Below, piece by piece: positions 34,779 to 46,400 of a stretch of 64,000 nucleotides of DNA. Location: assembly GCF_010183535.1 (NCBI RefSeq), contig NC_071331.1:3224001-3288000 (forward strand), in the 5' to 3' direction. The translations under genes and the position numbers were made by a program. Position 1 is the first letter of the stretch; every line of letters begins with the position of its first letter. Source of the DNA: Caenorhabditis remanei. Its lineage: Eukaryota > Nematoda > Chromadorea > Rhabditida > Rhabditidae. The notes under the pieces are model-generated. The model saw nothing but the letters and a program-made list of their open reading frames with translations. It did not search any database and was not told the origin of the DNA.

Positions 34779-35332
34779 CTTAATTTAAAGAAGCATTTGA
34801 TAAATTCTTTTGTTCCATGCTGAAAAATAGGAAAAATTTTAAAAACATCTTCAGTTCCACTTTCATTTCTAATGAGTCTTTTTTTTATTCCCAGGATCGC
34901 TCCCAGTGAAAACATTTTCAAACATTATTAAAAGTTTATTCGTACGGAATGAGATTTTTTGAATCCACCAGTCACAAAGGAAAAGTAAAACATTAGGGCA
35001 CAATGTGAATCACTAAGGTTAGTGTGCTAACTTCCGTGATTAGGTGCCACCGCGTCTGTCACGGCCCTGGCCGGACTGATTCCCAAATGTTCATCGACCC
35101 GATCGACCCAAATGAAGCGACTTTTTCCTGAAAAACATGTTTTTTCAACCGTCATTTTTGAAAAATGAGTTTTTGAGCCATTTTGAGCTATAATTCCAGT
35201 AAATAAACAAAATTGAGTACGTCTACAGTGAATTTAGTGATAAAAAGTACTTGAAAATTATTTTTGGGGATATTAAATTCAAAAAACCAAATTCTCCCCG
35301 GCCGACGGGCTTCTCAAATGACAAGTATGGGG

Positions 35333-35460
35333 CAGAGTTGCATGGAAGTGAAAATTTCTTATCCGGAAGTTGGAAGTCGGAAGTGATTTTCCTTATCCGG
35401 AAGTCGGAAGTCGGAAGTTGGAAGCGATTTTTCTTATCCGGAAGTCCTACTAGAAAAAAG
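35333..35460. repeat. Truncated MITE fragment (GGAAGTC family)
   Basis: Starts CAGAGTTGCATGGAAGTG, the left end of the 35564-36130 family, followed by GGAAGTCGGAAGT units. The right end is missing and no flanking duplication was found. Confidence 0.6.
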
Positions 35461-35563
35461 TTCTAAACTCAAAATATTCCGTTTCGTGATCAAAATGTAT
35501 TATTGGAAAAAATCACTGGTGTTATTTTCAATAGATATGTATGTGGTTTCACTAAGTATGGAA

Positions 35564-36130
35564 CAGAGTTGCGCGGAAGTGATTTTTTCTAAAACGGAAG
35601 TCGGAAGTCGGAAATCGGAAGTAAAATTTGTAATCCGGAAGTCGGAAGTCGGAAGTAAAATTTATAATCCGGAAGTCGGAAGTCGGAAGCCGGAAGTAAA
35701 ATTTTCAAAACGGAAGTCGGAAGCCGGAAGTCGGAAGTAAAAAAACGCCCGGAAGTCGGAAGTCGGTATTAGATTTTTTCGCAAAGATGCAAAAATTCCT
35801 AGAAAAAGTTCATAAAATTCGCGAAAATCAGTGAAAAATTAGTTTTTGGCTGAAGAAAAGCCTATTTTCTGCCCTTTTAGACCATTTTTCCTTGTATTTC
35901 TGCAAAATATACTTTTCGGAAATTCCACAATTATGGAATGACGGAAGTCGGAAGTAAACATCCGAAAACGGAAGTCGGAAGCCGGAAGTCGGAAGTAAAA
36001 TTTTCAAAACGGAAGTCGGAAGCCGGAAGTCGGAAGTAAAATTTTCAAAACGGAAGTCGGAAGCCGGAAGGCGGAAGTGAAAAACAGCCCGGAAGTCGGA
36101 AATCGGAAGTCGGAATTCCGCGCAACTCTG
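35564..36130. mobile_element. 567-bp hAT-like MITE of GGAAGTC repeats
   Basis: Flanked by a perfect GTATGGAA (35556-35563 and 36131-36138). Ends CAGAGTTGCGCGGAA and TTCCGCGCAACTCTG. Most of the interior is the 7-bp unit GGAAGTC in several blocks separated by AAAATTT spacers. Confidence 0.9.
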
Positions 36131-36669
36131 GTATGGAAATTCAAGGCATGCAAGTATAATCCCATTGAGCTAATTTTCTAATGTTTTTTGATACTGATCT
36201 GCTGTAAAGAATAGGTTACGTGAAAATTCCTTATCTTCTATATTTTAATTTCAGCGAAATACCACAACTTATCTAGAATGTATAGTTTGTTTTTTTTTTT
36301 TCAAAACTTTAGGTTTCAATCAACTATCTACAAATCAGAGCGTTTCATAAAACGATTAGTTTCAATTTTTCGTTCCTATCTTACTCGTTTGAGGCTTTTT
36401 TTGATAAACAAAATGAAATCGATTGTGATTGGTGTTGTATGAAGGTTTCATACAAGACAAACACAAATTTAGAATACAGAAAGGTAACCCGAGAATAAAT
36501 ACAAACTAAACAACCAAGTCACGTTCATAAAATGATTAATTAGACTTTTTGCATCAACTGAAACAGTAAGTATTTCCATTTTTATTGCGTGGACAGTTCC
36601 ACTTCAGTATGTTCTCCGTTTCATGTCTGTGAAATCAAAGCTTGGTATATTTTTTAGAGTAAATCTTGT

Positions 36670-36690
36670 CTATTCAACTCGGTTTTATAA
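36670..36690 (-). ncRNA. Candidate 21U-RNA (piRNA)
   Basis: Minus-strand core at 36729-36736, start T at 36690 (39 nt). Confidence 0.45.
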
Positions 36691-37366
36691 ATAAGTCATT
36701 TCTCGAGTGCGCACGGGAAAATTGGGTTTGAAACAGTTCCAATTCTTGATGTATTATTTTTAGACAACAAGTCCAAATCCGTACGCATGACACTAAAAAA
36801 AACTAAACCTCTTTTTTCTTTGACCCGAACGCAAACCTTCATGTTTGGTCCTGTTTTGTGCTCACAAGAAAATTTAAAATTTATAAAACTTTCAGCTCAG
36901 TACAACACGATAGTAATGATTGCAAAACTACAGGAAATAGAAATAATTCAACCAGGTATCTGTAAAAAGTTTATTTATTTGAAAGCACTGAAACATAAAC
37001 TATGGTTCAAAACATTTTGGGATATTATGCTCGTGTTTCGCAAAAATTTATTTAAACTCCTAATGGTTACCAAAGTATCGGTCGATCTATATGAAAAGTT
37101 TGAAGTGGATTAATAGTTTTGTTGAAACTGTTCATTCATTCTCATAAAAATTATCTTCGATTTTAAGCTGTGCTAAAACAAGCAAATTGGTAACAAATTT
37201 ATCAAACATTATAGAATAAATCATTATCTGGATATTTCAAACAAATATTTACCCAGTTGGAAAACTGCAAAAAAATTATAAATATTGATAATCAAGATAC
37301 ATGCAAGCAAAGCGATAATAATAATAGTTGGCGTACTGCATATCATTTTTGTTTTCTGAAAGTATA

Positions 37367-37387
37367 GATGGTCAATAAGTTCGGCTA
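37367..37387 (-). ncRNA. Candidate 21U-RNA (piRNA)
   Basis: Minus-strand core at 37425-37432, start T at 37387 (38 nt). Confidence 0.43.
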
Positions 37388-38138
37388 ACAGAAGAACATC
37401 TAAACATTTTCAATAAGAATAGATTGAAACAGACAGCTTTTATTTTTGAACAGGTTGTTACGGGTAATAAACTTACTATTATCAGATTTTTAGAACTGAT
37501 GCGTTTAATTTCTTCCTAGTTTACATATTTGGTCTTAAAAAGTGACTGCCTATTCTCTAAGATAAACAAAATAGGAGGAGGAGAAGGAGGGATTTCAGAT
37601 CCGGTATAGAGATACTCCATTTTGAAACTTTTTTGTATTTTTTATTTGAGAACAAAACAGGATCAGATATGTCTAGTTTGAAGTTTGATACAGATCAGAA
37701 TGGTAGAGAGATGTCGCAGGAAGATAGTCTTTCGATCATATGAGAAAACTATTTGACACTCAAAAAGACAGAATTGTGTGTACATTGATGCTAACATTCT
37801 TGTTTTCTTGAGGAAAAAGTATAACAAGCCGAAAGGCGGTACATATTTGTGGAGATTACAAATCTGTAAATAAATCAGTTTCTAGTTTTCAGTAAAAACG
37901 GATAAAGATTTGATGAAACTGAAACTAATTAGCTTAATGTCTTTCTCATGGTACTCAACACTGTGTTGAAGCAAATTCAATCTGATCGGTAATCAGACGA
38001 AAATTATAGTCCAAATTACAAAAACAGAACAAAATAAACGATCTTTTTGAACTTCAAGCTTGTTCCTTTCTATGTATTCGTTCAAAACTGAAACTGTTTC
38101 ACTTCAGTCATTTCTTTGGACAAGTCAGACAGCATTAA

Positions 38139-38159
38139 TGGTTGGAGTGTGCGTTCAGC
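38139..38159 (+). ncRNA. Candidate 21U-RNA (piRNA)
   Basis: Plus-strand core at 38094-38101; YRNT starts with T at 38139 (38 nt) or 38142 (41 nt). Confidence 0.43.
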
Positions 38160-38681
38160 TTCTATACAGTCTCCACTTGGGATAGTTTTAGACAATCTTT
38201 TGGTGTTAAAATGTATATTTTTGAAAGTTTTCAGATTTTCAGTTCAATTCAAGGGAAAACATTCTACATGTGCAAAAAACATTTTTACAGATTTGAAACA
38301 TTTCGAAGAGGTAATGCTCGAAAGAAACACATTTTTTATACAAGAATTCGGTGCTACTGGAAAGTGGAGAACGATACAAACTTAAGTAATGGTAGAAAAT
38401 AATGTTAACAGTGTTTATCTGTTTCTCATAACAAGTTTTCGAAACAGTAAAACTATTTTAAGCACCGACCTGAGCAAGCTATATCTGCGAAGAATAATGA
38501 AAAACCAATACGCCAGCCAGCAATGAAAAACCAATACCAATACATCATCATTTGGATCTCGTGTTTATTCATGAGAATAATTAATTCGAAAGATTGGTCC
38601 CATTTTGAAAAAGAAATCAACCGCCGACAGATTTCTGTTTCACCTCGTTTGTAAGCAGTACTTCATTAATTGAAAAAGCAA

Positions 38682-38702
38682 TCAAAGAAGCTATTATAGT
38701 TT
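38682..38702 (+). ncRNA. Candidate 21U-RNA (piRNA)
   Basis: Plus-strand core at 38635-38642, start T at 38682 (CAAT, 40 nt). Confidence 0.47.
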
Positions 38703-40176
38703 ATTGACAGGGGTTATTCAAAAGTTTTCAGTTTCACGTAATGCGTGAAACTGTTATCAACATGATCATTGATTCTGTTGTATTATAAACCATTTGGCTA
38801 CCTTTCTAATAAGTAAAGCTGATTAATTATGAAAATGTTCCTAATTTCACAAACTTTAATTTCTAGAGGACAGTATCAATTGGAAGGGAGTCGTACAAGA
38901 AGTGTTGTGCAAAAAAATTGAACATCTAAAGAATATTATCTGACTAACAATTATCTAGCAATAAAAGTAATCTGAAACACTAAAGTTTTGGACTATCCAA
39001 TCACATTGCTTTCCGTGGAAAGACAACTTACACCCTTGCTTTCAAAGAAAGAAAGCATTTTCGAAGTCTTATCTTATCGCTACTTTAAAAAAAATATACG
39101 CTAATCTTAGAACATAATTTTTTTTTTGATGTGACTTCCTGTTTCGTCTGAAAGACTGATTAGTTTTGTTTAACTTTATGTTTTAACAAATGACAAAGTT
39201 TAGCAAATTCAAAATGAATTCATAAACAGCTTTTTTATATCAGGGAAATGCGGTGAAAAACAGTTTGTCTTCCAATTTCGGTTCCGGTTACGCATTTTTT
39301 CAGTGTGATGATACATAACATAGAGGCAATTCAACTTCAAAACACACTGATAATGCCCAGAGGATTCGTTAATGCTCAGAGAAACCAATATAAAAATTTG
39401 AAGAAAACTGGAATGATTGAAAAATAAAAATTGTTAAAAAATAAGAACTCTCCCTGTTCAGTAACTAACTGTTAGCATTTGATTCAATGCAAAAAAGAAG
39501 AATTGTTAAAACAGGTTTTTTGTTTCATTTCTTCTGAAAACTGCAAAAATTAATCTGTAATACCAGAAAAGCAGCAAATGCAGTAAAATAAAAAATTCAA
39601 GATTACCAAAAAACAGAGATCTATTATTTTGCAGCTATCCGATTACGACACGGGTAAATTTTTCAGGTCGATGACTACTTATTTTTGAAACCAATTCATA
39701 GAAATAATTTTTTATTGATATTTAATTAACACAATAATTGAAACTGCGTGCTCGGAATTAGTTGTCTATGTGAATTTTTCCAAGATGCACAAAAAACACT
39801 GATCTAATGATTTAAATGATGTACCATTAATTTATAAATTATTGATATAGACTCAGTCAATTTTTGAAATCGGTCATTCTCTGATGAATCTATTTCCGTA
39901 AAGTAATCGAAAAGCGCTCGAAACATTGAGAAACTATTTCTTATTTACTTTTTGAACAAACCAGTTTAAGAATTAGCGTCTCCAAATAATGTTCATATAA
40001 TATAGGCTGCCAAATAACGTGGTTGAAACCTTTAAAGTATAATTTCTACGGATTTTTTTCATTTCTAGAAAATGAAAGGGTCATAGTAAAACAGCAGTAA
40101 ATAAGGTGTTATATCACTTATCACTATAACAGTATTTGCGTTACAACGCATGAAATTTTCTTTTTCTGGCTAATAT

Positions 40177-40533
40177 CAGACTTGTCAAAAATCGGGCCGG
40201 CCCGGGCCGGGCCTCGGGCCGGGCCGAAATTTCTCTTGGCCCGGCCCGGCCCTGTCGGCCCGGATTCAAAAATGGGTACCCATTTTTACCATTTTTTTTT
40301 GAAATTTTTCGAACAAAAGAGTAAAAATGCTTAAATTATCATGCATATTCACATTTTGATTCAATTTTAAATGTTTATTCGAAAACCATACTTTTTTCAA
40401 AAAATTTCAAAAAATTTCCAAAAATTTCCAAAAAAAAGTTCAAAAACAAAAAATGTTTCAAAACGGGCCGAGCGGGCCGGGCCGGGCCGAGATTTTACCT
40501 GATTTCGGCCCGGCCCGGCCCGTGACAAGTCTG
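40177..40533. mobile_element. 357-bp hAT-like MITE of GGGCC repeats
   Basis: Flanked by a perfect GCTAATAT (40169-40176 and 40534-40541). Ends CAGACTTGTCA and TGACAAGTCTG. GGCCCG-type arrays at both ends surround an A/T-rich core. Related to 23514-23978. Confidence 0.88.
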
Positions 40534-41568
40534 GCTAATATGATTTGATTTCGGTTTTACAATATGTGATACTTATTTACTGTATTGTAACTGATAATGT
40601 AACCGGAACAAATACCTCAGATGTCGCTGTTTTCTTCAATATGAGTAATGTTTAATTTATAATACAGTGATCAGTTCGAGAGAGAGAAATATATTGAAAA
40701 TGCTGGAAAACTCAGAAATTAAACAAAAAACACTGCAGCACAAAATTATTTTTAAACTAAAAAAAATTAGTTCAAAATTTCATCTCTAGTAGCACCAACT
40801 ACAAGCGTGGGAAGCTTTGACAACAACTTTTCTTACGTTACCTTTACAGAAAAACAACAACTACCTATGATTTTATTAATTCTTAAAAATGTTCTATTTC
40901 GTACACAACACAAAAATTGTTCACTCTGATCTTCTCCGTTGAGTAAGTACTACAACATATTTTCAACAAGATAATCACAAAATTAACTGTAACAGTAATT
41001 TCCGGAATATAACCGTAATCCATATTGTTCAATTAAATAATTCATAAACAATTGGAAATTGGTTCACAATTATAACAACTAGAATTTGATTTTGATAGTA
41101 AACTTATTGTCGTCTGATTGTTATGAAGATAAAGATGTGAATGATATGAACAAATTGTAACAGCAAAAGTTAGCTTTATTTCAAATTGTGTCAGTTTCAT
41201 GAGTATCATTTATGCTTTTCATTTATTTTACCCTGATCATGATTATAAGAGTCAAAATGGAAAGTTGCCCGCCTTGGCTGTCAAGAGTTTTTTGGTGGGA
41301 CACTAGTAAAATTTAAAGGAATATAAACAGATTATTTCAGCTTATGGGAAACCAATTTTATTAAAAAACCAAAACATGATACGAAATGGAAATCTGACAC
41401 ACAACTGAAATTGTTTATGAAAAATATAGAGCACTACCCTAACCTTTAATTGAAAGCCTAAAATTATAATTATTTTATAAGTGTTACTTTTGCAAAAAAA
41501 CAAAATGTGTTTCAACTTCAAAACTTGGTTAGGTCAAACCGATAAACATTCGATTTTGACAATTATGT

Positions 41569-42303
41569 ATGCTGGAGATGAACAACGCAGTCAATGTGTG
41601 TGCCAAGGCAACAACCGGAGCTGACTTCGTCTTGGTCCCAACAATCGATTTGTGGCAACAGGAGACGGTACAAAATGCATTCCACGCAATGCTCGGTGAC
41701 AATCAGTTCGGACCTGTAAGGGATTTCGATAGATTCGACAACCAAGACAACAACCGCTGGTTCCGTGAAGAGATCCCACGGTACAGAAACGGGAACGAGG
41801 AAGAGGAAATGGAGGACGAAGAACGCACCGCGCAGCTCTTCGAAGAAGACATGTGGTTTGGTGTCTTAAGATCCCAGGACCTCGATCTAGCTCTCTACTC
41901 CCCCGTGCCACGATCCATGCCAACACTCGCTATACACACCCAGTGGATGCTCAGCTTCTTGACTCAGAAGAATCAGCCAGTCATCGAGAGAGACAACTTC
42001 GCGATGATTCAATACTACCCTATAGTCAGAGCTGCCATGCAGGTAATGGTGGAAGTCCGGCAGAACCCAGTCAACACAGTCGAAGTCACACTTTACGATT
42101 GTCCGGACGAAATGGCCGCAGCAGGAGCTTACGGACATCGGTTGGTAATGCCCACATTAGAGCTGTTCGCCAAGTTTCCAGCACGACGCTGGAGAGTATG
42201 GCTTCAGTATACTTGGGAGCAACTCATGACACAACTGGAAGAGGAAACGGAGGATTGCGGATGTCAGACAACCAACTTCCAGGAGATTCATCAAGAGCCA
42301 TAG
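41569..42303 (+). CDS. Hypothetical protein, 244 aa, in an inserted segment
   Basis: A single uninterrupted ORF, starting MLEMNNAVNVCAKATTGADF and ending TNFQEIHQEP. It is G/C-richer than its surroundings, with coding-like third positions. Residues 60-92 are acidic (NGNEEEEMEDEERTAQLFEE); the rest looks globular, with Trp-rich segments (RRWRVWLQYTWEQL). No signal peptide or transmembrane segment is seen. An AATAAA is at 42415-42420. The ORF lies at the left edge of a ~2.9 kb segment absent from the duplicated copy near 49520, so it arrived by insertion. No introns in a 735-bp ORF is compatible with a retrotransposed or element-borne gene. I do not recognise the family. Confidence 0.55.
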   Translation: MLEMNNAVNVCAKATTGADFVLVPTIDLWQQETVQNAFHAMLGDNQFGPVRDFDRFDNQDNNRWFREEIPRYRNGNEEEEMEDEERTAQLFEEDMWFGVLRSQDLDLALYSPVPRSMPTLAIHTQWMLSFLTQKNQPVIERDNFAMIQYYPIVRAAMQVMVEVRQNPVNTVEVTLYDCPDEMAAAGAYGHRLVMPTLELFAKFPARRWRVWLQYTWEQLMTQLEEETEDCGCQTTNFQEIHQEP

Positions 42304-43174
42304 CTCGAAGTCAACAACATCCGCTAATCTTTCAATTCTTTCATTCAACGAACCGCAACCCAATCTTGTACCATATGTTTTACTCGTCTTACTTGTCTTC
42401 GTAAAATCCAATCAAATAAATTTGAATTGAGATTAAATCTGTGTTCCTGTTCTTAAATAAATAAGACAAAAGCTAAACAATCGAGGATATTCGACTCACA
42501 AAAGATCTAATATAGACATAACTTCGCGCCACAGCGCTGACTGCTGCAACTATTTCTAATAGAATCAATATGCCTAACTGGCCCGAGTAGTAACATTTTA
42601 CCTGAAATCAGGGGGAAGATGCATTTATGTATCGGACACCGACATGAAGGTTTACTCTGATCAGCTTCTGCAAGAGGATATACATATTGCGGACCTGTGG
42701 TCGCGCTGATCTGCAGATTGTAGGAGCTGCTCTTCAGTTTCAGTCTCCGAAAGGAAACTGAGGAATTTCCACTATAAGTAGGCACCCTAGCATTTGCGAA
42801 CCTACGGTTCCGATGCTCGACGCTTCGAAAGTCAGTCGGAGCCGGTATGGACGGGTCCTATGAAGCTATGTTGCCCAGATGATTCCGACTTTCACTGGAA
42901 TCGGACGGGTGCGCGGTGACTTTCCACCAAGAGTTGCGCAGCTCTCGGTTACTGAAGTGTCTCAATCCCACCCCAATCATTCAGGGTATTGCGCTGCTTG
43001 TGCAATATACAAACATCCAGCAGTTTCACCGCTGTCTGGACATACTCTGTAACATCCATACATACAGTCTACACATACACAACATCATGTACGGGTGCAA
43101 GGAGGAGCGCGCGTATTTGTTGTGAGTGCATTGAATGGATTTTCCATCTTTTCCGAAGGTTTTTTGGGTGCATT
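42304..43174. other. Non-coding part of the 41.57-44.5 kb insertion
   Basis: Mixed-composition DNA with no convincing ORF. A second AATAAA-like run near 42454-42462 follows the ORF's poly(A) signal. The origin of this stretch is unknown; it could belong to the same inserted element. Confidence 0.35.
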
Positions 43175-44198
43175 CAAGGCTGTCGCACGGCCGGCCGCGG
43201 CCGGCCGCGGCCGGCCGAGGTAGGGCCGCGGCCTCGCCCGGCCGCGAGAAGAAAAAAATAAAAAAGCCACGGCCGGCCGCGGCCGGCCGAGGCCGAGGCC
43301 GCGGCTTTTTTTTCAAAGTTGCAAAACTTTGTCGTTTTTGAAAAAAGTTTTGCTGGTTTTTTGTTTTCTGGTACCAATCTGACAACCGGGGTTCGATCCC
43401 CCCTCGTGCCAAAACTTTTTTGTTTTTTGTTTTTGACATTCTGGTACCAATCTGACAACCGGGGTTCGATCCCCCCTCGTGCCAAAACTTTTTTGTTTTT
43501 TGTTTTTGACATTCTGGTACCAATCTGACAACCGGGGTTCGATCCCCCACTCGTGCCAAAACTTTTTTGTTTTCTGTTTTTGACATTTTGGTACCAATCT
43601 GACAATCATGGTTTGACTCCACTGGCGCCTTGGTTTTTGGTTAAAATCTAAAGACCAAAGTTGCCTTTCCGGAGAAGGACTGTTCTGAAAAGAGACACTT
43701 GTAATCTAAAAATGTTTTTTTTTGTTCTGAAATGGTTTCAGATTGGTACCAAAAAGCAAGAAATAAAATGAAAAAAGTTTTGGCACGAGTGGGGATCGAA
43801 CCCCGGTTGTCAGATTGGTACCAAAAAGTCAAAAACAAAAAACAAAAAAGTTTTGGCACGAGTGGGGATCGAACCCGGTTGTCAGATTGGTACCAAAAAG
43901 TCAAAAACAAAAAACAAAAAAGTTTTGGCACGAGTGGGGATCGAACCCCGGTTGTCAGATTGGTACCAAAAAGTCAAAAACAAAAAACAAAAAAGTTTTG
44001 GCACGAGGGGGGGTCGAACCCTGGTTGTCAGATTTGTACCAAAAAGTCAAAAGCATATCAAGTCATGTTTTCAGTTGATATGCTAGAAAGCCGCGGCCGG
44101 CCGCGGCTTTTTTGAGATTTTTAAGAAAAAGCCGCGGCCGGCCGCGGCCCTCCACGGCCGGCCGCGGCCTCGGCCGGCCGCGATTTTCAACAGCCTTG
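43175..44198. mobile_element. 1024-bp hAT-like element with tRNA-like tandem repeats
   Basis: Flanked by a perfect GGTGCATT (43167-43174 and 44199-44206). Ends CAAGGCTGT and ACAGCCTTG. Outer zones are GGCCGGCCGC arrays. The inner zones are inverted tandem arrays of a 73-74 bp unit, about three units pointing right (43370-43600) and four pointing left (43745-44050). Each unit contains GGTTCGATCCC, matching the tRNA T-arm/Pol III B box, followed by a segment ending GTGCCA and then T6. The ORFs in this block are shadows of the repeats. Confidence 0.87.
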
Positions 44199-44206
44199 GG
44201 TGCATT

Positions 44207-44515
44207 GTCACTCTTTTTACCTTCGCCATCAATGACAACACCCGCACGCACTCCTCGCAGTCACCTGCTCGTCATACCGTCAACTTTATCATTTTTATCT
44301 TCCTTTTTACCTTTTTTGGTGCTTTATCAAGGGATTCCGCGATAGAGAGCGTAATAAATGGGTCATTGAATACATGTGTACTGTTATTTCCGGTTGCATT
44401 GCTTATCTTACACAAAAATAGCCATTATTCATATTAGATTGCGTGATAATAACGGATTAGGCAATAGTCTCCGACCGCTCTTACTTGCCTTCTCCACAAT
44501 AGATTTTATAATTTT
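44207..44515. other. Right part of the inserted segment
   Basis: Sequence unlike its surroundings, with AATAAA at 44352-44357. It ends near 44505-44515, where homology to the empty-site copy resumes (TTTTTTTCTGACTATGAGCA versus TGTTTTTCTGAG near 49535). Confidence 0.4.
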
Positions 44516-45548
44516 TTTCTGACTATGAGCAAAATTGTCAAGTTTTGAAAAAATGCAGTAGGAACTAAATTTTTTTAAGGCTTCATCAAATCTTCAACTG
44601 CAGATCTTATCATAGAAGTGTAGTTCCAGAAATGTTAGGGCAATTGTTTAGTTTTGACTCAAGAAAAGAAGAAAAAGTTGAAACTGTGTTTTTATGATTT
44701 TGAATCACTAATCATTCTGAACATAACACTGGAATACTGTTAAGAATGAATAAAATTTCAAAAAATTACTAGAAAATCACCAATTTCACATGGCTTCCCT
44801 GTTCTTGCCTCCACAACTGCCCATATTACAACAATAACCGGAACAGTTCAAAAGCCAAATGAGAAGAGACAGCATGATTGATGTATTGCTTCATGAGACG
44901 TTTTATGGTTTTTTTGAAACGTTTAAAATTTATTTTCACCTCACAATCAGCTGAAAGTTTGGACGTCAGTCTTTAGCACTTGCCGTCAACTATTACACAT
45001 TTTCAGGGAACAATATTGCCGATGTAATAATAACTAAAAAATAATGTTTCAAATATCAGTTTTCTGCATATATACGTTTTTTAAAAAGACATTTCTGTGG
45101 TTTTTAATATCAAATTTGATAATCATAACTTCTGAAAAGACAACTCAGAGCTGGTTGTCATTGTTTCTATGCGTTTCGGAATGTGTAGTTTCGAAATGAA
45201 TCATAAAATCCAGAAACTATTTTTAAACTTTGGACTTAAATAAAAAAAATCAAAGTTGACTCGAAAAATGGATAATAATTCCTGAAATTCTGATAGTGGG
45301 TATACATACATATGTAGGGAATTTGAAGCCGATGAATTATTTAAAAAAAAACACTTACGCGCACATGATTTAATGAAATCATAGACTCAATGATATTGTA
45401 TTTTTTTCTCCAAAAAATTACTGAAATGTTACAATTAGGGATTATCGGTTTCTCGAAACAGTATCGAATGCCACTTTGAATGATGATTTGATAATGTTGT
45501 CTATTGCAATTTTAAAAAAGTTCGTATAAGTATACTTCTACTTTTCAG

Positions 45549-45653
45549 CTGCCTGTGAATTATGAGAACACGAATATCGTATTATTGAAAATCAACAGAA
45601 TCAAGGACGCCGTGAAAGAGTCCCAAGTTCCTCCAACTCCTGACCCTAATTAG
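45549..45653 (+). pseudogene. Terminal-exon-like fragment
   Basis: After a CTTTTCAG acceptor the frame reads LPVNYENTNIVLLKINRIKD, then AVKESQVPPTPDPN-stop. The acceptor, the lack of stops and the Pro-rich tail look like a last exon, but no upstream exons were identified within 1 kb. The duplicate at about 52822-52900 keeps the acceptor and a related start but is frame-broken. Confidence 0.3.
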
Positions 45654-46400
45654 TTAATTAAGAATTTTAAAGAATTTAAAGAATTTTAAGGAGAAGGCAT
45701 GCGTGGAGGACCGCGAATGCAGTCTGTCCTGATCATACTAGCAACCGAAATTGGACGGGTCTTGAGATAACTCGCTTCAAAATGACAATTGGAGTGGATC
45801 ACTCTATCAAGTTGTAGATCTCGGTGAACTCTACACAAGTCTATTATCATTTTCACTATGAGTTTAGTGAGAGCCGCTGTAAAATTTGTTTGAGAATCAA
45901 GGCCCGGCTTAACTCATTTAATGGCTGTATATATTTTTGTGGTTCATTTTCAAAAAAATTGTCTCTTTCTATTTTTTGAACCATTTCTTTTCATTTTCTG
46001 CGGGAACTAATGAATTTTCAAGAAGATGATAGAAACTTTTCAGCCCGAAAAAGACAATGAAAATGAAATTTCAGGAAAGCCGCGGCTTATAACGGCTGAC
46101 GACGGTTCATTTTCAAACATCCTTGCCGAGTACTACCGAAACACAAACATCGTCTATTGATGCTGTTCGAGAATTCATATTTTCGAAAATTTTTCTTATT
46201 TCCAGTATTCCTGAAACAGTAATATTCCCATTTTTCAATAGCTTATGTGTGGTGACCAGCATGACCATCAATTGAGCTCGACAATAAAAATACATTTTCA
46301 GTTTCATCTACTTCTGTTAACTGTAACAAACTATCCGACAACATTGTTGGAGCTACGACATAAAGGTTTTCAAAATTCACACATTCATTGTAGAGAACTA

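Larger units (their letters stand above)
33220..34990. other. A/T-rich intergenic DNA with piRNA candidates
   Basis: No gene or repeat boundary was identified. It contains two candidate 21U-RNA loci and an extra CTGTTTCC at 34703, 3 bp from the core at 34713. Confidence 0.5.
36140..39240. other. A/T-rich intergenic DNA with piRNA candidates
   Basis: ORFs of 86-108 codons near 36787 and 38116-38402 are open but show no family resemblance or exon structure. The stretch holds four candidate 21U-RNA loci plus one core (36559-36566) without a matching start. Confidence 0.5.
39240..45655. repeat. Second segmental duplication, copy 1
   Basis: Collinear with about 48470-52870. Matching blocks include 39260-39350 with 48490-48560, 40080-40170 with 49150-49250, 41330-41560 with 49290-49520, 44565-44640 with 49750-49820, 44950-45070 with 52190-52335 and 45330-45400 with 52605-52675. 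In copy 1 the stretch 41570-44505 and the MITE 40177-40533 are extra; in copy 2 the foldback element 50280-51952 is extra. Each copy therefore serves as the empty site for insertions in the other. Confidence 0.7.

Noticed and set aside
34990..35090. tRNA- or snRNA-like segment (GGTTAGTGTGCTAAC and GGTGCCACCGCG)
   Set aside because: A small hairpin can be drawn, but no canonical RNA fold or promoter elements were found.
36787..37113. 108-codon ORF as a gene
   Set aside because: A/T-rich composition, no domain, no exon signals, and it sits in piRNA-type intergenic DNA.
43388..43420. A genuine tRNA gene
   Set aside because: Only the T-arm/3' half is present; no A box, D-arm or anticodon arm could be folded.
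43370..43600. Regular direct repeats resembling a CRISPR array
   Set aside because: This is a eukaryotic genome; the units are contiguous without unique spacers and lie in a transposon.
43026..44115. Long ORFs (98-198 codons) with repeated SDWYQ / VRLVPK motifs
   Set aside because: They are translations of the 73-bp tandem repeats in several frames on both strands, not genes.
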